Source: Scenedesmus sp. ARA3
Lineage: Eukaryota; Chlorophyta; Chlorophyceae; Sphaeropleales; Scenedesmaceae
Assembly: GCA_004335835.1 (NCBI GenBank)
Contig: RWJK01000848.1
Coordinates: 1 to 38,437 of the forward strand
DNA length: 38,437 nt
Reading direction: 5' to 3'
The translations under genes and the position numbers were made by a program. How positions within the stretch are numbered: the first letter of the stretch is position 1; every line of letters starts with the position of its first letter. Shown here in pieces: positions 20,598-34,600 of this stretch. The notes beneath the pieces were generated by a model that was given only the letters and a program-made list of their open reading frames with translations, searched no databases and was not told the origin of the DNA.

Positions 20598-21575
20598 TCA
20601 AACAGCACATAAACCAGCTGCAATGCTGGCAGCCGCCCCGGCCAGCATCTGAGCGCCGCCCTGACCCCCACCCAGCAAAACCCCAGACGGCGACAAACCC
20701 CCACTGAACCCTAAACCCCCGCCGCCGCCGCCGCTGCTGCCAAACCCTAGCGCAGCCAGCGGCACCAGCAGCGGCGCCTGCTGCTGCTGCTCGCCAGTGC
20801 TGCTGCTGCTGCTGTTGAGGCGCAAGATTGCCCTTCCTACATCACTTGCAAACCTTGACTGCACAAGCTTCTGCACAGGGGAGCCCCACCACTCGCTGCT
20901 GCTGCTGCTGCCCTTTTCTGTCGCCGGTGCTGCTGCCACTCCTGCCAGCAAGTCCGACAGGTGCAGGCACCTCTCGATCGCCTCTGCTGCTGCCACACTG
21001 CTGCTGCCAGCAGCAGCAGCAGCAGCAGCAGCGGGGTCCTGCACATCACCCGCTGCATCATAAAACACAGCACACCAGGCGGCATAAACCCCACCACCAG
21101 CCATCCAGCTAGACCCTAAAAAACCCCTCGCAGCACCTAAAACCTCAAACAGAGCACGCAGGGCCAAACCAGCCGTGCTGCTGCTGCTGCCACCGCCTGC
21201 AGCAGCAGCAGCAGCAACAGCAGCAATGTATGCTGCTGCTGCCACGGGTGCTGCAGGGTCCTCCTGAAGCACCTCACCATCGGCCCACCACAAGCTGCTG
21301 CTGCTGCTGCCGTCCTGCGCTGCTGCTGCCTCTGCTACTTCTGACCCAACAGCTTGCAGCAAGCCCTCAGCAGCAGCAGCGAACTCTCCCACTGCTGCTG
21401 CTGCTGCTGCTGCCGGCGCTGCTGCTGCGCCTCCAATGCTGCCTGCTGCTGCTGCCAGCGCCAGCAGGGGGGCAATGCTGCAGCAGGCCAGGTTGTGTGC
21501 TGCATGCCAGTCGCCTGCTGCAATCAGGTGCAGTAGCTGCAGGCTGCTGCGGCGGCAGTAGCCGTGCCACGTTGC
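20598..21575 (-). other. NUP96 terminal exon (325 codons)
   Basis: Begins after a TATGCAG acceptor with ATWHGYCRRSSLQLLHLIAA, joining in phase 0 to the WLHSAQ exon. It aligns with the NUP96 C-terminal helices (xxLCLFxAxHWxxCHxL-type region reads LLHLIAAGDWHAAHNLA). The second half is Ala/Ser/Gly-rich with FASDVGRAILRL and ends GLCAV. The 3' third of this exon is the piece copied into all four downstream array units. Confidence 0.85.
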
Positions 21576-24500
21576 CTGCATATGCAGGTGCAGAGCAACA
21601 GCAAACAACATACATACAAGGAGTAAATTAACATGTTCACATGCATGGCAGGACTATGGTGAAGCGCTTTCTCTGGTGCAAATTATCTGCAAACATCATG
21701 CATCCCATCGGTGTTGCATGTTGTTCTCGACACCCAAAAAGTGTATCAGGCGTGAACCTAAGACGCAAGCAGATTACAACCTGCTGCAAACCAACCTACC
21801 TGTACGCTGTGCAGCCAGCGGCAGTCCAAGCATGCAACCCAACAGCCAAGTTGATGTCTAAAACCCTGAACCGTGAGGCCGTTCTAAACCCCACTGGCTG
21901 ACAGCCAAAACCCTGGAACCCCACCTGTGCACTGTGCAGCCAAGGCAGCGGCAGGCCCAGCATGCTGCGCAGCCAGCCAACAAACTGTGTGCGGTGTTTC
22001 AGCCCTAAAACCTGAAGAACTACACCCAAAACCCCAACAAGTGTTCACCTGTGCGCTGTGGAGCCAAGGCAGCGGCAGGCCAAGCATGCTGCGCAGCCAG
22101 CCCGCCAGCTGAGGGTCATTACAACCAACAGCCAAGTTGATGTCTAAAACCCTGAACCCTGAGGCCGTCTCAAAACCCCAACGGCTGACAGCAAAAACCC
22201 TGGAACCCCACCTGTGCGGAGTGCAGTCAACGCAGCGGCAGTCCAAGCATGCAACCCAACAGCCAAGTTGATGTCTAAAACTTTGAACCGTGAGGCTGTT
22301 CTGACCACAAAAAGTCAACAGCAGAAACCCTAAACCCCACCTGTGCGGAGTGCAGCCACGGCAGCGGCAGTCCCAGCATGCTGCGCAGCCAGCCGACAAG
22401 CTGCGGGTCATCTGCCCATTGAGGGGCGGTCACCTGACATAGCAGCAGCAGCATCAGCAGCAGCAGCAAGGTTAGCAGTAGGATTGTAGCAGCAGGGTTG
22501 AGGGTTATGTAGCGGAAGGGTGCATGACACATGCATTGTGCCAGCCCACAAGCTGTGGGACATCGGTCCACTGGGGGCCGGTCACCTGCACCAACAACAA
22601 CGGCAGCAGGTTTCAGCAGCAGGGTTGACGGTATGTGGCAGGTCCGTTGGTGGCAGGGTTTACTCCTGCAGTGTTGATGCATCACGCATGCGATGTGCCC
22701 GCCCAACCTACGGAGGGTAACGTACACTTATCCTACTGGTTTTGCATATTCGCTCCATTTGAGCCCCAGATCATTGAAAATATATATCATTATTCTTTTC
22801 CTCGTTCCCCAAAAGGATAACTAGTTCATACCATACTATGCTGTTGCCATGTTTCAGGTGAGATTGATACCAGACGTGATGCTGAGGTGAAAATGCGCCT
22901 CGCTCACCTGCAGCAGCCGCTGGATTGCCGCCTCCCTTGCTCCAGGCAGCGCAATCGCGCCGTCACTTGGGATGTGCAGCGCCACAAACGGAGCCCACAC
23001 GGCAGCCGCCGGGGTGTTGAGCAGCAGCAGCTGCGCCGCAAAGCTGCCGCACAGCGCGATGGCAACGCGCTCATCTGCGTAAACATTACGTTGACAAAAG
23101 AGATCAGCAGCAACAGGCAGCAGGCAGAGCTTGTCAGACTTCTGCTAGCAAGATACACTGACTGCAACAGTAGCATCATGAGCCTTGGTCACTGGTTGTT
23201 GTTGCTGCTCGATTATGAACCCTCCCCCAAAGATGCAGCATGTGTAAGCATAACATCAGACTTCCAAGCCCCACAGCCATCAAAACGCATTTAGTAGCCT
23301 AACACAGGCCTCGCCAAAAAGCATGTCTGAGAAGTGAACACTGCCAGAACAAAAAAACCCTGCACATCTGCACTTCTAAAACCCCAAACCCCTGAACATA
23401 CACACCCTAAAGCCTGCACTCACATTCCTGCCGCCTGGCTGGCAGCGCACCGACCGCCTGCAGCACCCCAAGCAGCTGCCAAGCAGTAGAGCAGTCCAGA
23501 GGGCTGCTGCATTTTTACTGCATTCCTCCCACAAAATGCACAAAAAAAAACACCTAAAACCCTGAGTATGTGCAACCCAAAACCCTGCACTCACATTCCT
23601 GTCGCCTGGAGGGCAGTGCACCAACTGCCTGCAGCACTCCCAGCAGCTGCCAAGCAGTAGAGCAGTCCAGCGGATTGCTGCTGTGCCCAGCCACCCGCAG
23701 TAGTTGCGCCACAAGCTCCCCTACGGTGCTGCCCTGACCGTTACTAACATTGTTATAACAACTGTTGTAAAGGTCACTGCCAAAACCGCCGCCATCTGCT
23801 GCTGGGGGGTAGCAGTTGAGTAGTCCGAGGTTTAGGCCGTGAGGGCCTAATGCATGCAGCTGCAGCAATGCATATTGCGTGTCTGCAGGCGCTGCTGCTG
23901 CTGCGTCCGGCTGCTGGCTGCTGCTGCTGCTGCTGCTGTGGGGAGGCACCGGCCGTGGCAGCTGTGGTGATGCTGCGAGTGCTGCTGTGAAGGCGCGGGT
24001 CACTGCTGCCACTGGCTCCGTGGACGGCAGGCCGTACCTGCAGAATTAACAACACCATAACTGTTATATACTTAAATGACAGGTTGGCCACAACAAAGCA
24101 GCATTGATGCAGCCTCAACAAGAGCAAACCCAAAAGGCGCACGAAGGTAAGACCATGTGCAAAAGAAGCTTAACAGATGTTCAAAGGACCCAGGAGCATC
24201 TGCAGACCTCAACAACATGAGAGATTAGCAACACCCATGAATCACCCATTGACAGAGCCGTAACAATGTAACAACAAAAAATAACAGTCACCCACCACAG
24301 CCACAGCCCAAAGGCCCTGCTCCACTCCAGCTGTAGAGCAGAAGCCACATCCAGCAAGCCACCCTGCCCACCCAAAAATGAGCCTCTTCAAAAGTGTAAC
24401 AATGTAACAACACAAAAGTAACAGTCACTCACCACAGCCACAGGCCAAAGGCCCTGCTCCACTCCAGCTGCAGAGCAGAAGCCACATCCAGCAAGCCGCC

Positions 24501-24614
24501 CTGCCCGCCCACGCCTGCTGCTGCCGGTGCTGCTGCTGCCAGCAGCGCAAGCAGCAGCCGCCGCGGCGTGCAAATGTGCCCTGGCAGCAGGCCGGCACGC
24601 GCCCACGCCTGTAA

Positions 24615-24650
<36 letters not shown>

Positions 24651-27600
24651 GTCAGGAACAGGCGCTATGTGTGTGTGTTGTGGGGTCAGCAGCAGCAGCT
24701 GCTGCGGCGCGCAGATGTGGTCTGGCAGCAGCCCGGCACGCGCCCAGGCCTGTGAAACAGCAGCAGCAGCAGCAGCAGCAGCAGTGTCAGGAACAGGCGC
24801 TATGTGTGTGTTGTGGGGTCAGCAGCAGCAGCTGCTGCGGCGCGCAGATGTGGTGTGGAAGCAGCCCGGCACGCGCCCACGCAAATCATTGCAAAAAGCC
24901 CACGCAAATCATTGCAAAAAGCCCACGCAAATCATTGCAAAAAGCAGCAGTGCATGTTTGTTGAATGGCGATGAAGGGTCGGCAGCAGCAGCTGGGCAGC
25001 AGCAGCCGCCGCAGAGGACAGCACGTTGAAGGCCAATTTGCAAGCTCAAAGGATTGCAGTTGATTACTAGGTGTTGATTTTTGGGTGTGTATGGTGACGA
25101 GTGAGTGCGTCAGCAACCACACACATAAAAAGCAACACCTAGTAATCAACTGCAATCACTATATGGACGCACCTGCACTTGCTGCACGATGTTGGCTCCT
25201 CCAGCCCCTACTGCCGCCTGGCCTGCTGCTGCCAGCAGTGTCGCCAGCCGCCACTAACACCCCCAAACCCTCCCCCAAACCCTAAAGACACTAACAACAC
25301 ACCGCTTAACCCAGTCTGTGCGTGCGCACGCTTGCAACCCCAAGACGCTGCAGTAATGCGCTTCTATGTGTATCTAAAGATGGGCCCACCTGCACTTGCT
25401 GCACGATGTTCGCGCCTCCTGCTCCTGCTGCCGTGTCACCAGCCGCAAACAACGCCGCCAGCTCCCCAAACCCTTCAAACAGACCACTTCTGATCCCCAA
25501 CTTCTGCACCCAGGCTTGCAAAACCGCTGCCAATCTCAAGACATGTAAGAAAACACCTGCTGCGTACAGAACACGGACGTACCTGCACCTGCTGCACAAT
25601 GTTGGCCCCTCCCGCTCCTGCTGCTGCCTGGCCTGCTGCTGCCAACCTTGTGTCACCAGCCTCGTGTCACCAGCCGCCACCACGCCCCCAAAACCCTCGC
25701 CCAAACCCAAAAAAACACTAAAAAAGACTCCATTGAACCGCGCTGCAAACCCAAAACCATACATTCAGACACCTTGATGTATAAAGGACATGGACGCACC
25801 TGCACTTGCTGCACAATGTTGGCGCCTCCCGCTCCTGCTGCTGCTTGGCCGGCTGCTGCCAGCAGCGTCGCCAGCCTCGTGTCACCAGCCGCCACAGCAA
25901 CAGCAACAGCAGCCGCCGCCTGCCGCCCACTCATCAAATGTAACACAGCCCATAGCAGCGCATCCTGCGGCTGCTGACCTGGCACATTGTTACTTTTTGT
26001 TGTTACTTTTTGAATTGCGGCGGTGACAGCTGGCTTCAGCTTGCGCTGCAGCCATTTGGACAGCGCTGCCTTGCGCTGGAATGCAGCCAGCTGAACCCTG
26101 CTGCTGCTGCTGCCGCCGTGCTCAAACCCTAAACCGCTGGAGTCCCGGCGGCTTGAACCCAAGCCGCCCAAGCCGTTAAGCCCTAAGCCCTGGCTGGTGT
26201 CATCTGCATCTTCCTCTGAACCCTGTGACTGTCCTTCTGGTGTTGCGAGTGACTCTGTCGGGCTGTCGGCGCCGTCTGCTGCTGCTGCTGTAACGTTGTT
26301 ATCTTCGTTGTCATTTCTGCTGCTGCTGCCGTCTTCGCCATCTATGTACTCGTACAAAACCTGCAGGCATGGCAAAGATATGTCCGCTTTCATGCACTTG
26401 TTTCAAGCAAGCAATGGCATTGGACCAAAGCACACGTGCAACAGACCATGCGTTGCAGGAACAACCAATGAGCAGCCCCTGGCAACCAACACATTAATGC
26501 TCAGTGGCCCAACCGCTGAGATGATGTATGCAACATGTCCACGTCAGCGCACCTTGACCAGCCGCCACAGGTCCCTCATGTGCGTGTGCTTGTTTGGATT
26601 CAGTCTCTAGAACAGATCAAAAAATCTGTTTCTTTGAGACTTACCACCTTGCAAAGACTTAATACATCATTCTAATGTCATTAGAATTAGATCGACATTT
26701 TCACATCAGCGCACCTTGACCAGCTGCCACAGGTCCCTCATGTGCTGCCCACAGCCGCCAACAGCAGCAGCAGCAGCACTGTCATCCCCTGCTGCTGCTG
26801 CTGCCGCCTCAATTGCATCAACCTGCTCCTGAACATAACCTGCCAGCTGCTTGCGGCTCAACTGCAGCTGCCACGGCGAGGCTGACCCTGCTGCTGCTGC
26901 TGCTGCTGCTTCCTGCTGCTGCTGCTCTTCTACTTGCATTGCATCTGCGCCGTCCTGCTGCTGTGCATTTGCAGCAGCAGCAGCAGCAGAAGCAGAGCCG
27001 GCTGCTGAGCTGTACTGCAGGTGGAGCTCTAGCCCAGTCAGCACCCGCTGCTGCAGAGCAGCAGCAGCAGCAGCATTGCCGCATGCTGCAGCGCTGCTGC
27101 TGCTGCTGCCGCCTACTGCTGCGATCGGCTGCAGCTGCCGCAACTCAATGCAAGCCACTCCTGCATCCTCTGCTGCGCTGCTGCCGCTGCTGTTGATCGC
27201 CCCTGGGGTTTTGCTGGATCCAGGTCCAGGGTTTAGTCCAGGGTTCAGCGGGATCGCCAAAACCCCGTTTGGACCCCAACTAGGCCGGAAAGAGCGGCCT
27301 AACATCAAAGAGGCATCCACAACAGTGCCGCTGTTGTTGATAGCAGAAGCAGCCGGCAGCAGCGATCCAATCTTGGCAGCAGCAGCAATGCTGGAGCCCG
27401 CTGCTGCTGCCTGCTGCTGCTGCTGCCGCTTCATCAAGTGCTGCAGCATCTGTGGAGTGAGAGGAGCCACCACAAGAGTGCTGCTGCTGCTGCCGTCCAA
27501 CTGCTGCTGCTGCTGCTGAGGGTTGGGTGCATCATACAATGCTAGCTGCTGTTGCTGCTGCCGCTGCGCACTCGCCGGCGACTGCTGCTGCTGCCGCTGC

Positions 27601-30600
27601 TGCTGCAGCAGCGCCGCACGCGGCCGGCGCCAGTTGTGCTCTGGCGCCTGCTGCCCCTCAAACCCTAAACCCTGCGAGCGGCCGCCGCTAAACCGCTCGC
27701 CTGTGTGCATGGGCGAGACTAGAGCACCTGCTGCTGCTGCCGCATCGTCTGCTGCTGCTGCTGCTGCTCCAGCCCCGCCCCTACGAAAAAAAGCGCCCCG
27801 CAGGTTCAAAAGTGACTCAGCATTGTGCCCTAGCAGCGCCGGCAGCGCATGCTGCAGCGGCACAGACCCAAACCCCGCCGCTGAACCCTGCTGCTGCTGC
27901 TGCTGCTCCCCTAAACCCTCGTCATCACCCGATCCCCCTAACCCTAAACCCTGTTCCTCCTCATCCATGTCCCCATCCTCTGCCCCCTCCATTGCTTCTG
28001 CTGCATCGCTGAACCGCAGCTTGCGCTGCTGCTGCTGCTGCTGTGTGACGTCATCTGTAACGTCATTTCCAGCCGCCGCCATGTCAGCATCATCTGAGTC
28101 AGCATCAGCGTAGGGAGCCCCGCCAAATGTGAGCTCTGGCTCCTGAGACTGCTGGGAGCCGCCTGCGGGGCTCTTGCCTGCATATCAATTAGACATGAAG
28201 ATTACACGGCAGAAGCAGCAGCAGCAGCAACAGCCTCAGCTGGCATCTATGAAAAACAGCCGGGAAACAACCAGATGCAGCATCACATCAGCTCTGGCTC
28301 CTATGACTGCTGGGACCCGCCAGCTCGGCTTTTGCCTGATAAATAGCAGCAGCAGCAGCAGCAGCAGCAGCACTACAGGTCTGAGCCAACTGCAGCCCCA
28401 AATGAAAGTGCGATCGCAAAAGATAAGTCATCACTGTACAAGTTGACATCTCTTTGCTGAGTGGTGGCCGCGCAGCAGGCTGATTGCAGCGACGCAGTGC
28501 ATCACATACAACGCTTCGTGCAACCAGCCAGCAGCAACAGGCAGACACACCAAACCTTGCAGCAAACGCGCTGCTACATGTTGTGAGCAGCAAACCAAAA
28601 CGTGCACGGCATTACTGAAAGTCACACAAAGGTTGCTGAACAGCAGGCTGGTTGCAGCAACGCAGTGCATCACGCGCATCGACGTTTCCTGCAACCAGCC
28701 TGCGGCACAGCCACCAGCAGCAGCCAGCAGCAACAGGCAAACAAACCTTGCAGCAAACGCGCTGCTACGCGCTGCTACACGTTGTGACAGGAGACCCAAG
28801 ACGAAGGCAGTGCAGTTGCATTACTGATATGCTGCACAACCCGTCGCCAGCTGCATTCGCTATTGCTGAAAGGCGCAGAGGTGGCTGCGCAGCAGGCTGG
28901 TGGCAGCGGTGCAGTGCAGCACTTGCACCACCTCCATCAGCCTGCGGCACAGCCACACCTGATGCACAGCCACACCTGATGCACAGCCACACCTGATGCA
29001 CAGCCACACCTGATGCACAGCCACACCTGATGCACAGCCACACCTGATGCACAGCCACACCTGATGCACAGCCACACCTGATGCACAGCCACACCTGATG
29101 CACAGCCACACCTGATGCACAGCCACACCTGATGCACAGCCACACCTGATGCACAGCCACACCTGATGCACAGCCACACCTGATGCACAGCCACACCTGA
29201 TGCACAGCCACACCTGATGCACAGCCACACCTGATGCACAGCCACACCTGATGCACCACCTGACAGATACGAAACATGCAGCTAAACAGCACAGCATGCC
29301 ACAGCACACAAGCCTCGGCTATGCTACAGCCCAAGACGCAAGGCCCAACACAAGGGTGAGAGCATGGAAACAGTACTGTTGGAAACAGTTTTTTCCTATA
29401 GAAAAGGAAGTGCAATGGCAACTGTTGGCGGCACCACTTCCATCAGCCTGCGGCACAGCCACAACCATAACACACAACCACACCAAGCCACAACAAACAT
29501 GTACACAGAAGATGAGACACCAGCTCAGCGCGCCAACACACAAGCCCCAGCCATGCTGCTGGGCATGGAGGAAGGTGCACAGCCAGCTCAAGCGCATGCA
29601 GGCAGTGGTGCTGAAAAGGGTGTCCCAGAAAAAAGCAGTGCGTTGGCGGCTGCCGGCGGCTGCACAGCTGAGCGGTGGCCCTCAGCTTAGCAGAGGACGA
29701 GTACAGCTCAGCTGCGCAGCTGACAACAGGACAGCACACGCACCGTCCGCCACAGCACACATGCAGCACACGAAGCAGTACTCCAGTACTCCTGTTGAAC
29801 AAGCCGCAGCCAAGCTGCTGGGCAGCAGGGAGGCCCACAGCCAGCTTGAGCGCATGCAAACAGTAGCGCTGAAAAGGGTGTCTTGAGAAAAAAAGCATCA
29901 GCAGCTGGTGGCGGCTGCACAGCTGAGCGGTGGTATTTGCTTGCTGCAAAGACAACCCACCCAGCTGCGCAGCTGCCAACAGGACAGCGCACGCACCGTC
30001 CGCCATAGCACACATATGCAGCACATGAAGAGTACTGGAGTTAAACTCAAGCCGCAGCCAAGCGGGAAAGGGCCACAACCAGAGGCAGAGCACACGGACA
30101 ACACCGCTAATAAGGTCAAATAGGAGACAGCACTGCAATGGCAGCTGTCGGCGGCTGCACAGCTGAGCGGTGGCGTTACAGTGTTACAGCAAAACCCAAG
30201 CTCAGCTGCGCAGCTGCCCACAGATAAGCGCAAGCACCGTCCGCCACAGCACACATACGCAGCACATGATGATCGGTGACCACGCAGCTGCGCAGCCGCC
30301 ATCGTTGCCAAGCTGAGCCAGCCTCATCAAGCTGGCTGCTGCGCAACTGGGTAGTCAAGTGTGCAGCGTGTGACAACCTAACATAGCAGTAGGTGAAAAA
30401 ACGGAACATGCACAACCCCTAAACTAGGGACCACAGCAAACACACTGAACAAAAAGAAAACACGCAAAGCGCAGCAAAGCATATGGACATGGCGTTGTGC
30501 AATGGCTGCTGCGCAGCTAGGTAGTCTCACGCCGCATCGCTGCGTCATGCCGCGCAGGTCTCACCAGCGGGCAGCAGCCAAGCAAGATATATATTCTTGC

Positions 30601-31649
30601 ACTACCCCTCTCAACAGGCAGCAAGCTACAGCTGCCTCAATGTGCTGCACCAGCGTGCTGAAGGCAACACAAGACAGCAACGGTACAGTCAGCCACCACA
30701 CACCTGGAGGCGTGCCGAAGCCGTCATCTTCGTCCTCCTCAGCACCCTCGTCGCTGCTGCCGTCCTCATCCATGGGCACGCCATAACAGGCAACTCGAAG
30801 CAAAAAAACCACTAATACGCAAACACAGCACGCGAATGACATTTGCGCAAGTACAGCGGCTGGCAGGCACGACCCATACGAGAGGTCCTACACACCTGGT
30901 GGCGTGCCAAAGCCATAATCCTCGTCATCCTCCTCCGCTCCCTCGTCGCTGCTGCCGTCCTCATCCATGGGCACGCCGTAGCGAGAGAAGTGGTCCACCT
31001 GCGGCAACAGAAGCAAAGCGTTGTTTAAACAATACAATCAAACAATACAATCAAATGTTTCTCAAGCTGATTTGCTAATCCATCATTCTTTTTGAAAATA
31101 AAGCTCACCTCGAAGATCCAGATGCCACCTTCGGGTTTGTAGTCCACAGAGCGCGCCCCGGCCTTGCTGCAGTAGCGAGCCAGCCGCTTACATGCCATCA
31201 GTGCAAGAATCCACAATGCCATTGTGAGCGTTACATACAGCAAAGTAACAACCACCTGCCCCTTACCTCAAAGATCCAGATGCCTCCTTCAGGCTTGTAA
31301 CTCACAAATCTGCAGTAGCGCGCCAGCCGCTTGCAAATTGCCGCCGCACCAACACTCGACTACCATGATTTTTTCTCGGATAACAAAGAGAATGACACCC
31401 ACCTCGAAGATCCAGATTCCTCCTTCCGGCTTGTAGTCGATGAATCTCGCACCCATCTCGCTGCAGTAGCGCGCCAGCCGCTTGCGGAACGCCGCAGCAA
31501 CAGCAGCAGCACTCTGCTGCGGCTTGGCCTTTTTCATCACGCCTGTGAGCGTCACTTTGCAGGCGGTGTTGAGCCCGCTACCCACGGGGGGCTTGGTGGG
31601 CTCTGCGCCCTCGCTGCTGCTCATGTAGACCGCCACCTCGCCTGCAGAT

Positions 31650-31682
<33 letters not shown>

Positions 31683-34600
31683 GTGCTAACACAGTGTGAG
31701 AAGGAGCAAGTGCTACATGGCACTTGGAAACAACAAGTGTGTTTTAGTACAGGCACAGCGGGGGAGAGAACAGAGGCTTGTGTATTGAAACCACATGCAC
31801 CTACACAAACCTTGCCTGGGGTGTGACAGCCCACACTAAAGCACGACGCATGCAACAACCCATTCAACCGCAGTGACCGACACCAATGCACAAAAAAAGT
31901 GGCAGCCGCATGCTGCTCCGGTTGTGTGTGTGCGTAAGCTGTGACCTGTCTTTGGACTGCAACCAGCAACAGGTCACAGCACATGCACACACACAAGCCT
32001 TGCCTAAATGGGTGTGACAGAACCACAGCAACACACGCAACAAACCATGACAGCAGTCAATACCACCGCCGTCAATGGCTGCAGCAGCGCGGCAGACAAA
32101 TTCAAACAGGCAGCGAGCTGCTCCGGTTGTGCATGTGCATCAGCTTTGCTCTCTTGCAGCACTGACATGTTGACATGTGTTGCACTTTGTTCCTTTATAC
32201 TGTTGGACTCGCTGGCATCGCCTACGGCAACGTCAATGCTGTCCAACAATAAGAAGCAGATCGAAGCACGCCCGCGCACATACACCTCGCCTATGGTGTG
32301 ATGGATTCATGTAATAATACACCGCATGCGCAAACCCTGCAGCAGAGGTAGACACAACCACAACGGACCGCTGCTGCAGCGTACGACTGCAACAAAGTGG
32401 CAACGTGCTGCTGCTGCGCTGGTGTGTTGGCATTTGCGTTGTTCTCCCTCAAGCTCCGCAAGCAACAGAGGAGAAAACAAAGCGCATGCACGCACACAAG
32501 CCTTCCCTGATTGTGACGTGACAGCAAAGGGCCTCTGTTTCTGTGTGTGCACGAGCTGCATCGCTGCCAGGTCCGCTTGACACTGCAGATATGCAGCACA
32601 CGCGCACACACAAGCCTCGAGTGTGGCGCAACAGTCCCACACAACAACATGCAATAACAGCGTGATATCAAAGCAAACCGTGCTGCTTGGCTTCTGTGTC
32701 CTGAAAAGCTGCATTATGATGGGGGCGAGCAAAATCGGCAGCAACACAACACAAGTACCAACAATGCAACAGCCGTCAACACAACCACAACTGACGGCTG
32801 CTGCTGCTTTAGACAGCAACAAAGTGGCATTGTGCTGCTCCGGCATTGTGTGTGCATCAGCTTTGAGATAAATCTCTTCCAGCACGGACATTTAAGTGTT
32901 GTTCCTTCTTATTGTTGGGATCATTGGAGTAGCCGTCGCCTACACCAGTGCCCCCCAACAATAGCAAGCACAACAAGGCACACAACAAAGCACGTGCGCG
33001 CACACAGCCTTTTGCCGAAGGTGTGACACTCCCACAACGACACATGCAACAAAGTGAGCAACAGCAGCCGACAGAGCCACCACTGAGTGCTGAAGCAGCG
33101 TCAGATACAGAAACAAAGAGGCAATGTGCTGCCGCTCCGGTTGCGTGTGTGCATCAGCTTTCACATCTCTTACAGCTGAAACGGCTGCTGCATGAGCTGA
33201 AAGCTCATGCGCACACACAAGCCTCGCCTACAGTGTCACACTCCCAAAAAACCAGACACGACACATGTGACGAACCCTGCATAGCAGTCGAAACAAGCGA
33301 AGCAAACTTGTGTTGCAGCGCGGCAAACCAAACAACATGCTGCCGCTCTGATTGCGTGCGTGCATCAGCTTTGACCTCTCCCACAGCTGAACAGGCTGCA
33401 GGATGAACTGAAAGCTCATGCGCACACACAAGCCTCGCCTAGCAATCACACCCCCAATCAATGACAGCCTTACTTGCAACTAAACAGGCAGCAGCAGTCA
33501 ACAGAACCAATGTTAATAACTGAAAGAGTGCGGCTGACCAAACAAAGTGGCAACGCGCTGCGGTTGTGCGAGCAATAGCTGTATTCTGCAGAACAGAGGA
33601 GTACAAAGCATATGCACACACCCAAGCCTTGCTTAGGGTGTGACAGTTCCACACTATGTAAATGACTTGGTCGTCTCGTAGTCGTGGTCGTCGTCGTCGA
33701 CGACGACGACTAGGACGACGACACGACTATGTCATTTATATAGTGTGGAACTGTCACACCCTAGGCAGGGTTATAAGAAAGACAAAGTTGTGTCACGGCA
33801 CGACTACGTATTTTTCTCAAGTCGTGGAACCGCCTCCATCTGCTGCTGCAGCAGCACACACAAAACCAAAGATAGCTAGAAACACGGCGGGCGCAGGTTA
33901 TGCGTGGTGAGCTGGCCCCTGCTGACATGTCACCAGTAATCAAAGTGCTCAGCCCGGGATTACACACACATTGCATGCCGCCAAACCAGAGCAATACGAA
34001 CAACACCAGGCATGCATCAACAGCAGCAGGCACCAATGCGATCTCCTACGGCTGCTGCTGCAGCACCCACAAAGCTAGATGGAAACATAGGCAGCTTGGG
34101 TTGTGTGCTGAGACGGAACCGGGTGACGTAGTCCCAGCTTCTGCCCCAGCACATGGCCACACGCAAGCACTGCATACTGTCAAACCAGAACAATATATGA
34201 ATAACACCAGGCTGCACCAACAGCAGCAGGCACCAACGCCACCTCATACGACTGCTGCTGCAGCGTACAAAAAGCAAGCTGAAAACAGAGGTAGCTCGGG
34301 CGGTGTGTGGTCGTGTGCTGAGCTGGCCCCTGGTGACACATCGTCAGGTGCATCCTCAGCACAGCACCACACACCAGCTGCCGGCTACAGAAGCTGCTGA
34401 CGACGCAAGCTAGCTAGAAACAAAGGCCGGCTTGGGTTGTGTGTGGTTGTGTGCTGAGCTGCCCCGTGGTGACGTAGTACCAGCAACTGAAGAGCTCAGC
34501 ACACGACCACACACAAGCATTGCATACCGCCAAAAACCAACACTATGAAACCAACACCAGGCGTGCACCAACAGCAGCGGGCACCAACACCACCTCATAC

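Noticed and set aside
28960..29248. CRISPR-like array
   Set aside because: Head-to-tail repeats with no spacers, in a eukaryotic intron.
28765..29421. Long minus-strand open frames with a 17-residue Trp/Cys repeat
   Set aside because: They are translations of the 17-bp minisatellite; all three frames give the same peptide.
31649..33660. Many Cys/Leu-rich minus-strand frames
   Set aside because: They follow the intron tandem-repeat units and have no exon-like boundaries.
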